This document shows positions 35,968-45,400 of a stretch of 64,000 nucleotides of DNA, piece by piece. Where the stretch lies: assembly GCF_017377395.1 (NCBI RefSeq), contig NZ_CP061800.1, positions 6,593,633 through 6,657,632 on the forward strand, given 5' to 3'. This DNA is from Desulfonema magnum. Its GTDB lineage: Bacteria; Desulfobacterota; Desulfobacteria; Desulfobacterales; 4be13. Both the position numbers and the translations under genes were made by a program. The notes beneath the pieces were generated by a model. The model did no database searches. It had not been told where the DNA came from and saw only the letters and a list, made by a program, of their open reading frames with translations. The first letter of the stretch is position 1. Each line of letters opens with the position of its first letter.

Positions 35968-37503
35968 ATGAACTTATCGCAGATATTAGCTTTGACAGCC
36001 TCAGCTTATCCGCAAAAAGATGCCATTATTTTTGAAGGCAGACCTTATACGTTTCAGGATATCACCCGGGAAATAAAACGCACAGCAGCATTGTTGAAAA
36101 AACTGGGCGTGAAAAAAGGGGACAGAGTTGCCCTCCAGTTGCCCAAGTCAATGGAATTCATATTTTTCCATCTTGCAAACCTTTCCATCGGTGCCATCAC
36201 CCTGCCGCTGAATACAGCATTCCGAGGCGAGGAGATGGCCTATTATCTGAAAGACTCTCAGAGTTCCCTTTTTGTGACTTATGAAAAGAATTATTCAGAA
36301 CTCAGGTCTGTCATTGATTCCGCGGAAGGTCTCAGTTGCCTGCTGACAGACGGAAACCAGGATGGCGTGTTCTGCTACAGCGAGGAAAGGGAACATGCGG
36401 ACTGTTCGGAAGAACCGGACTATCCCGCACAAGATGATGACATTGCTCTCATCTGCTATACATCCGGAACCACGGGCCTTCCCAAAGGGGCCATGATTAC
36501 CCACAGAAACCTTGTGGAAAACATGAAATCACTTCAAAATGCCTGGGAATGGACAGACCAGGATATCCTTCTCCATATCCTTCCCATCTTTCATGTTCAT
36601 GGTCTGGAGGTTGCCCTGCACGGTGGGTTGTTTGCAGGTTCCACGATAATCATGCACGAGAAATTCGATCCTTCAAGGGTCTGGCATACCATTGAGGAAA
36701 AACAGTGTACTATGCTCATGGGGGTTCCCACCATGTATTACCGACTCTTGAATCAGTATCAGGTGTCAGAGAAAACGCCTGATATCCGTTCCATGCGGGT
36801 GTTTATCTCCGGCTCGGCTCCGCTTTCGGAGAAGGTTTTCGAACAGTTCAGAAATACAACCGGATATACCATCCTGGAACGTTATGGCATGACCGAAGCC
36901 GGTATGATCACATCCAATCCCATTGAAGAAGCGGAAAGAAAGGCAGGAAGTGCGGGCTATCCGTTCCCTGGCGTGGAAATCCGTATTGTGGACAAGGATG
37001 GAGAAGATATTTCTCCCGGAGAAGTGGGGGAAGTCTGTATCAGAGGAGATAATGTTTTTAAAGGATACTGGCGGAATCCTGAAAAAACTGAGGAAGCTTT
37101 TGCAGGTGACTGGCTGAAATCAGGAGACATGGGATATGAGGCTCCGGATGATGGCATGCGCCTGTATCTCTCGGGGCGTTTCAAAGAACTGATCATTACT
37201 GGCGGATACAATGTTTATCCCAAAGAAGTGGAGAATGTCATAGACCGGTATGACAGCGTGCGGGAGACCGCTGTTATCGGTCTGCCAGATGATGATTTCG
37301 GAGAAAAAGTCACGGCTGTTGTGGTGCTGAAAGATAAAACAGCAATAGCTGACCCCGGGGAAATCATTGCATTCTGCAAGAAAAGTCTGGCCGGGTATAA
37401 ATGTCCCAAAACTGTTTTTTTTCGTGAGGAACTTCCGAGAAATGCCATGGGAAAAGTGCAAAAACATTTGCTCAGTGACGAGCTGCAAGCCGATATTCTT
37501 TAG
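35968..37503 (+). CDS. AMP-forming acyl-CoA synthetase, malonyl-CoA synthetase-like
   Basis: The 511-residue ligase makes acyl-CoA from an acid, ATP and CoA in the cytosol. Motifs are P-loop YTSGTTGLPKGAMITH (~175), ERYGMTEAG (~310), the Asp in SGDMG, and the hinge GRFKELIITGGYNVYPKEVE with the terminal lysine in PRNAMGKVQK. The segment HILPIFHVHGLEVALHG and MLMGVPTMYYRLL are closest to the MatB (malonate/methylmalonate) branch as I remember it, but substrate choice is uncertain. GAGGAG lies 10 bases before ATG 35968. Confidence 0.85.
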   Translation: MNLSQILALTASAYPQKDAIIFEGRPYTFQDITREIKRTAALLKKLGVKKGDRVALQLPKSMEFIFFHLANLSIGAITLPLNTAFRGEEMAYYLKDSQSSLFVTYEKNYSELRSVIDSAEGLSCLLTDGNQDGVFCYSEEREHADCSEEPDYPAQDDDIALICYTSGTTGLPKGAMITHRNLVENMKSLQNAWEWTDQDILLHILPIFHVHGLEVALHGGLFAGSTIIMHEKFDPSRVWHTIEEKQCTMLMGVPTMYYRLLNQYQVSEKTPDIRSMRVFISGSAPLSEKVFEQFRNTTGYTILERYGMTEAGMITSNPIEEAERKAGSAGYPFPGVEIRIVDKDGEDISPGEVGEVCIRGDNVFKGYWRNPEKTEEAFAGDWLKSGDMGYEAPDDGMRLYLSGRFKELIITGGYNVYPKEVENVIDRYDSVRETAVIGLPDDDFGEKVTAVVVLKDKTAIADPGEIIAFCKKSLAGYKCPKTVFFREELPRNAMGKVQKHLLSDELQADIL

Positions 37504-37504
37504 C

Positions 37505-37726
37505 GCATGTTTGAAACGTCCGTATGGTTGCAACAGGTGATATACCGTCCCTGTCACTCGATGATCAAATTTTTTGACTCGATTCGAACAAAAAGTTTGT
37601 CATTCCTGCGAAAGCAGGAATCCGTTTCTAACTGATTCGGCGTTCCGGGAGCAGTGGATTCCTGCTTTCGCAGGAATGACAGAAAAAAATTTGAACATCG
37701 AGTGTCAGGACTTTTCAAACACGCTC
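37505..37726. repeat. Nested repeat: ACTCGATGATCAA element inside a GTTTGAAAAGTCC element
   Basis: The outer arms are GCGCATGTTTGAAACGTCC (37503) and GGACTTTTCAAACACGC (to ~37724). The inner element (37555-37704) has ends CACTCGATGATCAAATTTT and AAAATTTGAACATCGAGTG and two inverted copies of TTCCTGCTTTCGCAGGAAT-type sequence. The inner family also stands alone at 21329 and 32681. Confidence 0.85.
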
Positions 37727-37792
37727 TTTGCAGGAAAAAAATATTAAGGGATTCGGTTTCCAATCCCTTAGTCAAAAAAAACAGGAGTGATC

Positions 37793-38056
37793 GTGGCTAA
37801 AAAAAAGAAAAAAAAGACCAAAAAGAAAAAGGCTAGCGTGAGAAAGAATTTAAGGTCAAATCTCAAACCTGTGAAATCCAAATCACCGGACACAGAGCGG
37901 ATTATGAAGGAACTGACAGATATCGAGAATACTCCTGACGGGTTCCGTCCTGTCCATATCAGTCAGGCGATTCTGGAATATGCAAAACCCGTCATAGAAT
38001 TTTGTGAAGATGACGAAGAAGATATGAAGGGGATGGAGATTGCACAGGCGCTCTGA
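37793..38056 (+). CDS. Lys-rich N-terminal part of an interrupted protein
   Basis: The GTG start at 37793 follows AGGAG. The product begins with a strongly basic tract (VAKKKKKKTKKKKASVRKNL), followed by TERIMKELTDIENTPDGFRP and ending EIAQAL at an in-frame TGA (38054-38056). The same frame stays open beyond that stop for 28 codons and runs straight into the next listed gene. I therefore think the two are one ~329-residue protein split by a single stop codon. No known family is recognised. The basic tract could bind nucleic acid or ribosomes, which is unproven. Confidence 0.6.
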   Translation: MAKKKKKKTKKKKASVRKNLRSNLKPVKSKSPDTERIMKELTDIENTPDGFRPVHISQAILEYAKPVIEFCEDDEEDMKGMEIAQAL

Positions 38057-38140
38057 AATTACAATATATTCCCAAAAGAGGGGGACCCGGATGAGAAGAT
38101 TAAAAATGAAATTATCACCCGCATAAAAGTTCAGTTTAGA

Positions 38141-38782
38141 ATGGATCATGAAAGCGCATCTGATTTCTTTACAAAAATGATCGAAAGAAGGGGATACCTC
38201 TTTCCTTCGGAGGTACAGCAGAAGAATCCGCTGTTTAAGATCATGAGAAAGGAATTGCAGGAGCTTACAAGCGATTTTAGTTACGATGAATTAATTTTTG
38301 CGAAAGAACCTGTGCCGCCGGATACCAAAGATAAAAACCTCGTCGAAATGATCAGCCAGATGGATAAGTACATTATTGACGAAGCAGACTATGATGACTG
38401 GGAAGATCATTATTTTTCAATGGCAGAGGAATGCCGTGACAGGTTTAACAAATGGCTGATTGACAAGGGGCTGAACCTGTACAGCGAAGATTTTCCGTTT
38501 TATTTGGAAACCTATCTGGACTTCATATATCATTATACGCATGATGATATTGTCATATTAAAGAAAGTTCAGCCAGTATATATGGAGGAATTTTTTGCTA
38601 ATTATCTGCTCAGAAAAATGATTGTCGAACCAGAGGAATATATCTATTGGATTCCCGCGTTAAAAGTATTTTACACCTTTTTATATGAAAAAGGCTATCT
38701 TGAAAATCCTGATCCCATTATCCGCCTGATTGATGAGATTGAGCCTTATTTTATTAAAATTCTCAAAAAAAAATTCGGATAA
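38141..38782 (+). CDS. Acidic/aromatic C-terminal part of the interrupted protein, unknown family
   Basis: The 213-residue frame begins at ATG 38141 (MDHESASDFFTKMIERRGYL), but this ATG has no clear ribosome site. The frame is open upstream to the TGA at 38054, encoding NYNIFPKEGDPDEKI and more. The protein is rich in Tyr, Phe, Asp and Glu (DEADYDDWEDHYFSMAEECRD; FPFYLETYLDFIYHYTHDD). It has no signal peptide or membrane segment. I do not recognise the family. The acidic body could neutralise the Lys-rich N-terminus encoded by the other half. Confidence 0.65.
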   Translation: MDHESASDFFTKMIERRGYLFPSEVQQKNPLFKIMRKELQELTSDFSYDELIFAKEPVPPDTKDKNLVEMISQMDKYIIDEADYDDWEDHYFSMAEECRDRFNKWLIDKGLNLYSEDFPFYLETYLDFIYHYTHDDIVILKKVQPVYMEEFFANYLLRKMIVEPEEYIYWIPALKVFYTFLYEKGYLENPDPIIRLIDEIEPYFIKILKKKFG

Positions 38783-38817
38783 ACTAAAATTTTTCGACCT
38801 GTGCGGTTACAATTTTT

Positions 38818-38853
38818 GTAGGGTGGGTTCCGCTTCGCTCCACCCACCCTACA
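38818..38853. repeat. GTAGGGTGGGT short palindrome
   Basis: TGTAGGGTGGGTTCCGCTTC and the following GCTCCACCCACCCTACA form one imperfect hairpin, a half-length relative of 21491-21563. The remainder of 38783-39079 has no gene; a degenerate MITE end (CCTCCAAATTCGTTATAATC) lies near 39040. Confidence 0.7.
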
Positions 38854-39079
38854 GATTTTTTTAAATTTCAACCGGAAAAAAAAGCCGGGTTTCTTTTCCG
38901 GACAGATATTAAAAACTTATGGTTAGGTACTGATGAGATGACATATTTCAGCCGTCTGCGTTCAGAAAAATTCCGGGATTTCGGCTCTGAAACTTTCCAA
39001 AAGAAGGCGTTTTGCAGAACCGGCTGAATTCGGAGTTTCCTCCAAATTCGTTATAATCGGAAATAAGGAAAGGAGAACG

Positions 39080-40399
39080 ATGTTTCAGTCAGACCCGCGG
39101 CGTTTTGCCTCCACAATGAACGACCAGGGCATTTTCTGCGGCCGCGTGATCGGTGACATGCTCATCCATTGTGTTGTCTCATTTGACAACGGAATTGATG
39201 AGAACCGCATGAAAAAAGCCGTGAGGCTGTCTCTCGATGCTGAACCGATCCTCGGATGCCGGTGTGTGACAGGCTGGTGGCGAATGTACTGGGAGCGTCG
39301 AACCGACTTGGATAATATCGGGCTGTTCAGATTCGCAGCGGCTGAGGACACGGAAAAGGAAGTTATCCGCTTTCTGACGGCTCCGGCGGATCCATGCGAA
39401 GATCCTCAGATACAGCTTTTGCTCATTCGTTCTGAGAGAGACACGCTTTGCATAAAGGTAAATCATGTGGCCGCAGATGCGGGGGCAGTGAAGGCTTATG
39501 CGTATCTGCTTGCGTCCGTGTATCAGAAACTCGGTGACAATCCAGGATACACACCGGAAATCAACCTCAGCGGCACCCGAAGTATGCGTCAGATCAGCAG
39601 CCGCTTTGGCTTTTCAGACAAATTCAGGATGCTCCGCCGGGGGCTTCGTGATCTGAAAAATATCTTTCTCCCCCGCATGAACTACAGTTTTTCCCTCACC
39701 AAAGGCAGCGTTTCTGACCGGACGTTCCTCCTCCGCAGAATTCAATCAGAACAGTTTCGCAGACTCAGGGATTATGGCCGTCAACACGGGGCTACAATTA
39801 ACGATCTCCTTCTCACGGCGATTTACCGGGCATTTTTTGAGCTTATTCGTCCTGAGCCAGGTATTCCTCTGCGTCTGGTGACCACAGCGGACCTTCGCCG
39901 CTACCTTCCGACAAAGAAAGCCGGGGCGGTCTGCAATCTATCCGGTCTTGTTTATCTGAATATGACCCGGAAATCCGGTTCAGCTTTCAATGATACCTTG
40001 TCAGAAATCCGCGACAGGATGAATTTTATCAAAAAGGATTTCATCGGACTGGGGCAGCCTCCCTTATTTGTGATACCTTCCAAGATACTTCCTGCCGCGT
40101 GGAATCAGTGGCTGGGGAATCGGATGTTCAGGCAGTCGCTGAGTATCGGAAAAAACATCACTCATGCTTTCACAAACATGGGGATCATTGACACGGAACA
40201 GCTTGTGTTTGGCAGTGTCAAAGTGAGCGACGCTTTTCTCACTGCCCCTGTGGTCTTTTCTCCCTTTTTCCTTATCGGCCTGAGCGGCTTTGGCGAGTCC
40301 CTCACAATGAGCGCAGGCTTCTGCGATACCGCGGTCAACAAACCTGTTGTTGAACATCTTCTCAGCCTTATCGAAAATGAACTGCAACAGATACGATGA
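39080..40399 (+). CDS. Condensation-domain-like acyltransferase
   Basis: The 439-residue protein resembles stand-alone condensation/alcohol-acyltransferase enzymes (chloramphenicol acetyltransferase-like superfamily). The active-site motif HxxxDxG appears as NHVAADAGAVKAYAY (His ~129). The later latch region reads TTADLRRYLPTKKAGAVCNLSG. AAAGGAG precedes the ATG at good spacing. It has no carrier-protein or adenylation domain attached. The nearby acyl-CoA synthetase could supply the acyl-CoA (inference only). Wax-ester synthase or PapA5-like roles are alternatives. Confidence 0.72.
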   Translation: MFQSDPRRFASTMNDQGIFCGRVIGDMLIHCVVSFDNGIDENRMKKAVRLSLDAEPILGCRCVTGWWRMYWERRTDLDNIGLFRFAAAEDTEKEVIRFLTAPADPCEDPQIQLLLIRSERDTLCIKVNHVAADAGAVKAYAYLLASVYQKLGDNPGYTPEINLSGTRSMRQISSRFGFSDKFRMLRRGLRDLKNIFLPRMNYSFSLTKGSVSDRTFLLRRIQSEQFRRLRDYGRQHGATINDLLLTAIYRAFFELIRPEPGIPLRLVTTADLRRYLPTKKAGAVCNLSGLVYLNMTRKSGSAFNDTLSEIRDRMNFIKKDFIGLGQPPLFVIPSKILPAAWNQWLGNRMFRQSLSIGKNITHAFTNMGIIDTEQLVFGSVKVSDAFLTAPVVFSPFFLIGLSGFGESLTMSAGFCDTAVNKPVVEHLLSLIENELQQIR

Positions 40400-40418
40400 A
40401 CTGCCGGAAACACGGCGT

Positions 40419-40928
40419 TTATTCAAACAGAAAAGCTGGTTCGTCGTCTTCCAAAACTTTTTCCTCTATCATTGATGTATCAACAGGCACCGGTGGGTAG
40501 TCTCCCCATACTTCAACGGTTTCGCATAATACAGCTCTTTTGATTTGCAGGTCAAAATCGTTGAGCAGCGAATAGAAATCTTTATAAACAGGGGGGCGTG
40601 TCTGAAGAAAAATTCTATATTTTTCAGACACATGGCAGCATTTGGCAAAATGATGTATCAGAAGATAAAAACATGCGGCTGAGAGATATTTTGATTCAGT
40701 CTGTTTCGCGAGTTCCGGGTAAAACTTTGCCACATTAATTTGGTTTGAATAGCGATTTAAAGATAAAACTAGGGCGCGGGAAATATTTTCATGGGTGATT
40801 TTGTCCGTAATGAAATATTCAATACAGTCTCCTTCTTTATGGTAAGAAAGTGCGTATCTTCGCAAAAGAAGCGGGACATTCTTCTTCATGAACGCTGATT
40901 CTGCGGAATTAATCGGGGAGTCTTCCAT
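40419..40928 (-). CDS. Hypothetical protein
   Basis: The 169-residue minus-strand gene is convergent with the acyltransferase, with stop codons 19 bases apart. AAAGGA lies ten bases before the ATG at 40928. No signal peptide or membrane segment is seen. Residues such as FYLLIHHFAKCCHVSEKYR and the acidic tail EEKVLEDDEPAFLFE are the only distinctive parts. I do not recognise a family. The ribosome site and plausible amino-acid composition support it as a real gene. Confidence 0.6.
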   Translation of the reverse strand: MEDSPINSAESAFMKKNVPLLLRRYALSYHKEGDCIEYFITDKITHENISRALVLSLNRYSNQINVAKFYPELAKQTESKYLSAACFYLLIHHFAKCCHVSEKYRIFLQTRPPVYKDFYSLLNDFDLQIKRAVLCETVEVWGDYPPVPVDTSMIEEKVLEDDEPAFLFE

Positions 40929-41142
40929 ATAATGACCGTCCTTTCATGTTCCTTGCTTAATTTGGGTACTGTCAGAATCTGCAGGGTAACACGGCCTCAG
41001 TATTGGGGGGCGTCACAGAGAGATTGAGAAAAGCGGAAATGACATTAAAAAAAGACTTTTTAAATCATAAATTTATTTGTGTCAAGGGATTTGTGATTTG
41101 TGATTCGTCATCTTTTTGGTTCTTAATTTCCAAAGCTTTTTT

Positions 41143-41384
41143 CTGATTATAACGGATTCAGGGGATGCCCCCGCCATTCCGGAAAATCGTGATATTTTCA
41201 AATGCCGGACCATGTGCAATTTTTTTTAACCGAAAAGACAATGCCACAAAGACACGAAGACACAAAGACACAAAGAGCCTTCGTGGCATTGCAAGTCGCA
41301 CATCGCTCCGGTTTTCCCCGGAATGATATCCGTGACATAATAATTTCAGCATGCCGCGCCCTTCCCTGAATCCTTTATAATCAG
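41143..41384. mobile_element. MITE with CTGATTATAACGG ends, copy 2 (242 bp, 8-bp target duplication)
   Basis: Left end CTGATTATAACGGATTCAGG, right end the complement of CTGATTATAAAGGATTCAGG. Both flanks are the direct repeat GCTTTTTT (41135-41142 and 41385-41392). Its right end overlaps the last codons of the minus-strand PspF-like gene and supplies its TGA stop. The interior contains a GACACAAAGACACAAAG stretch within a smaller palindrome (AATGCCAC...GTGGCATT). Confidence 0.87.
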
Positions 41385-42409
41385 GCTTTTTTGTATTTAC
41401 GATGCAATCCCCGAAACTGATGATATGTCAGGCCCAAAATCCGGGCTGCTTTTTTCTGATTGTATTTTGATTCTTTAAGCGCATTGTTCAGGAGAAGAAT
41501 CTCCAATTCTTTCACCGCCTCTTTTAAAGGCTTTCGCATAAGCTGATCCGTGGATAGCATATTGGTTTCAATTTTCGGAAAATTTTCTTTTGAAAAAGGC
41601 TGTTTCGCATATGGAGAATCAAACGGGTCAAAGACAATATTTGTAATCAGAGAAGAATCTGACCGATATACCGCACGTTCAACCACATTTTTCAATTCTC
41701 GTATGTTCCCTTTCCAGGGACAGGTTTCCAGAGCAGTGACAGCTTCGGGGCTGAACTGAGGAATGTCCTCTCTGCCCAGTTCAAATGCCATTCGGGCTGC
41801 AAAATGATTCGCCAGCAAAAGAATGTCTTCTCCGCGTTCTCTCAGCGGCGGCAGAAAAAGCACCTCAAATGAAATGCGATCCAGCAAATCCGGTTTGAAC
41901 AGACTTTTAGCCACTTTTTCCCTGAGATCAGCATTGGTCGCGGAAATGATTCTCACATCAACGTCAATACGTTCCGAACTCCCCACCCGTTCAAATGTGC
42001 CGTATTCCACGACCCGCAGTATTTTCTCCTGAACCTCCGTTGGGATGGTGCCGATTTCATCTAAAAAGAGAGTTCCGCCATCCGCAGTCTCAAATCTTCC
42101 GGTACGCCGTCGTTCTGCTCCGGTAAACGCCCCTTTTTCATAGCCGAAAAGTTCCGCTCCGATAAGCGAAGGGGTAAGGGCTGCGCAATTGAGCGCCACC
42201 AAAGGGCCTTGCCACCGGTCCGAGAGAAAATGGAGTCTGGAGGCTGCCAGCTCCTTGCCAGTTCCCCGTTCGCCAATTAAAAGCACTGGCCGGTTAATCC
42301 GCGCGACCCTGGAAAGGCGTTCCTGAAATTCCAGAAACGCTTCTGACTGTCCCAATGCCTCGGCCATTCCCACAGAAGATTTCTGAGCATGTTGTTTGGA
42401 AATACGCAA
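41381..42409 (-). CDS. pspF: PspF-like sigma-54-dependent transcriptional activator
   Basis: The 342-residue enhancer-binding protein has no receiver domain, like PspF. The AAA+ domain has Walker A GERGTGKE (~46), the sigma-54 contact loop GAFTGA (~95) and Walker B GGTLFLDEIG. The C-terminal Fis-type helix-turn-helix is YNQKKAARILGLTYHQFRG. The start is TTG at 42409 with GAGGG seven bases upstream. The stop codon lies within a MITE, so the last residues (KKA) may be altered. It lies 59 bases downstream of a giant C13 peptidase gene on the same strand and no pspABC genes are near. Confidence 0.88.
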   Translation of the reverse strand: MRISKQHAQKSSVGMAEALGQSEAFLEFQERLSRVARINRPVLLIGERGTGKELAASRLHFLSDRWQGPLVALNCAALTPSLIGAELFGYEKGAFTGAERRRTGRFETADGGTLFLDEIGTIPTEVQEKILRVVEYGTFERVGSSERIDVDVRIISATNADLREKVAKSLFKPDLLDRISFEVLFLPPLRERGEDILLLANHFAARMAFELGREDIPQFSPEAVTALETCPWKGNIRELKNVVERAVYRSDSSLITNIVFDPFDSPYAKQPFSKENFPKIETNMLSTDQLMRKPLKEAVKELEILLLNNALKESKYNQKKAARILGLTYHQFRGLHRKYKKA

Positions 42410-42468
42410 AATATGCCCTCATGATAAAATGAAATGATGAGTTACGAGTTTTTGTAATTGGTGAAACA

Positions 42469-45400
42469 TTACTTTGCCGGAGCAAACCCATCCACTCCGG
42501 TTGGATCCGTGCGATATCCGCCAGTATTGTAAAACTCGATTGCTCGTAACAGTTCACTAAGATCAATGATCCAATCCTTCCTGCATCCGGTATTCTGGTC
42601 ATCATAGTCCGAATTATGGGGAATACAATTGTAATCATATTCTGTATATACAACGCCGTCTTCATTAGGCGCAAATCCGTCAATTCCTGTGTCATTACAA
42701 TGATAGCCACCTGCATTATAAAGCTGTATGACACGGTTTAATTCATCAAAATCAATATCATCGTCTCTATCAGTATCTGCGGTATGATATTTTCGACGTA
42801 ATTCAAAATAGATATCGGGTGTTATTCCGCCATTACTGATGAAAATTTCATTCGGTGCAGGTGATTCATAGCCGACAGCTTCAACTTTAATTTTAGATGC
42901 TCCGACAACATGGGGAATAATAAGATAGCTTTCTTTATTTTTATTGGGAGGGGTATAGGCCGGCACCTCGGTATTATCAATCATAAACTTTGCATTTTCA
43001 ATTTTCTTTCCAGAATCAGTATCTGTTACAATACAGGTCAGTGTTCCGGTCAGTTCAGTAGCTTCGGGAAGATATATTTGAAGATCATATCGCGTGTCTG
43101 AACATGAGCCTGACGAACTGAGTTTGACATAATAAAACCCTTCCTTATCTTCAGGGCATCGCCAGTCCGTCGTATTTCTTCCATCAGCTTCTAATGTTAC
43201 ACCATCAGCAGCATAAACTTCAATAAAGACATCACACCCCTCTTCTCTGTTGCGTGTCTCAATCGTATAAGTTTTACCGGCAATGCCGTAAAACATTACC
43301 CAGTCACTCTCATCTCCGTCGTAAAAATTGTGCTGATGAGGTTTATCACCTGAAAGAAAAAAACTTGCGCGGCTGAAGTCATCATCCTGTTCATAGCTAT
43401 CCTGCCCGGCTGACTGATAAACAGGAATTTTTTGACACAGTGATATGTTACCTGATGAGTCTTCGGCATAAATAAGTACCTGATAAGTACCAAAAGCATT
43501 AAAACATTCCTCGCAGATTCCTTCGTATCTGTCTTTGCTTAATGAAAATTTCTGTAAACCTGCCGCGGATTCATTAACCTCACAGGAATTATAATTAGGA
43601 GGAATGACAACTCCCCATATGCTTTTTATTGTTCCGCTGGTTGTCATATTTTTTACTTTTATGGTGGCTGAGGTTTCTCCTCTGTTTAATTCAATAGGTT
43701 CTGCTGCTTTGGCAATGGTTTCATCTCGTACCATTCTGATTCCTGCACCAATGGTATAATTCATGGCAATCTGTCCGTCTGATCTTTCATTGGCCGTACC
43801 ATTACCGTTATCATCCAGTCGGGAGGTTTTATAGCGGGAACTGGAGAAAAAATTTAACGCATTTCTGGCGTTAAGGAATGCATCACGAACATTTACACCG
43901 TTTGAGATGCTTTTCCAAAAAAAAGCAGAAAATGAAATGGCATCCTGTGAAGAAAAAATGGCTGGCTGATCTCCTGATGTACCGGAGATAACAATACGGT
44001 CTTTATCCTGAGGAGAGGTCAGTGATGAAATAAAACTTCCTGAATAGTCCGCATCATAAATAACCGTCACCTTACCCGGAATACCCGCCTGAAAATCATC
44101 AAGCCATTTATCCAGGTCTGTAACTGACAGAGCCTCATCTTCATTCATATGAAATTTTCCTGGTTTACCGTTTCCCACCAGATAAAGAACAAGGTCATAG
44201 GTATTCTCCTGGTTTGCCCATCTCTCAATCACGTCATGCAGATTATCCGGACTGGGCATTTCGGTTTCAACACCTGTGAGAAAGGCTTCCGTGGCCATAA
44301 GGTAGATCGCATCATCCGTGTAATATTGCATTTTCAGAGCGTTGTAAGCCATCTCAGCATTTTTCTTTATAACCGGCATATGGGATTGGGATTCTCCGGC
44401 AACAATGATTGCCCTGCGTATCATTGGTTCTCCGACTGATACCTTAATCGGCGATTTCAGCACAGATGTATTTCCATTGCTGTCTCTGGCATGAATAATC
44501 ACCTGATATGTGCCCTGGATGTTGAATTGATCGTAAGCAGCTTCGTAACGCCCTTCATTTCCATTATATGCCAAATCAACACAAGGGAATTCCAGAACAG
44601 GATTGCCTGATGATTCTCTGTCACCATAAGAAGGAGGAATGATCATTGCCCACACATGATCAACAGTATCGCCGTCATTATCCCTCACCTTTGCATATAA
44701 GCGGGCAGAGGAACTGTTGACGGAATATTCGGAAGGCGTGCCATATATTTCCGGCCCCTCCCAGTTCATTTGCGTGCCGCTGCCGAGAAAAATCTCATCG
44801 GTCTGATCATTGTCAGAAGGATACATCAGCGGAATCTGTTCAGATTCCGTAGCCCTTTTGACAGCTTTTCGAGCTTGTTTAAACGCATTTTTCAGATCAT
44901 CACCGTTGAAGATGTTTGTCCAAAAAAAGCCGGAGAAAGAAACCGATCCCTGAGCCATAAAATAGGCACTCTCTTTGTCAGATGTGCTGGTGATAACGAT
45001 GTGCTTTCCCTCTGTAAGTTTTTTCAGGGAAGAATGAAAAGTTCCGGATTCACATGCGTCATAAACCACAAATATCGTACCGGAAATTTTATCTGCGAAT
45101 TTTTTTAACTCTGACCGTAGTTTGTAAGCAGAGAGAATCTGAGTCTCATTCATACGAAATATCTTTTCTCCGCCATGATTCACAAGATAAACAACAATAT
45201 TTTTTATATCTTCTTCTTCACTTTGATTCAAGATATGTGATATGATCTGATAAAAGTTATTTTTTGTGGCCTCTCCGTTTATATCTGGTTCACCGTCACC
45301 GTCCAGATCAAGTTTCGCCACATCTGGTTCGCCGTCGCCATCTAAATCAAGTTCGGTGTCGGCAGTCAGATAATAAATGTCGTCTTTGCCAAATCCCTGA

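Noticed and set aside
38057..38100. Bacterial SECIS element after the TGA at 38054
   Set aside because: I could not draw a hairpin with a properly placed G/U-containing loop; selenocysteine readthrough is therefore only mentioned as a possibility.
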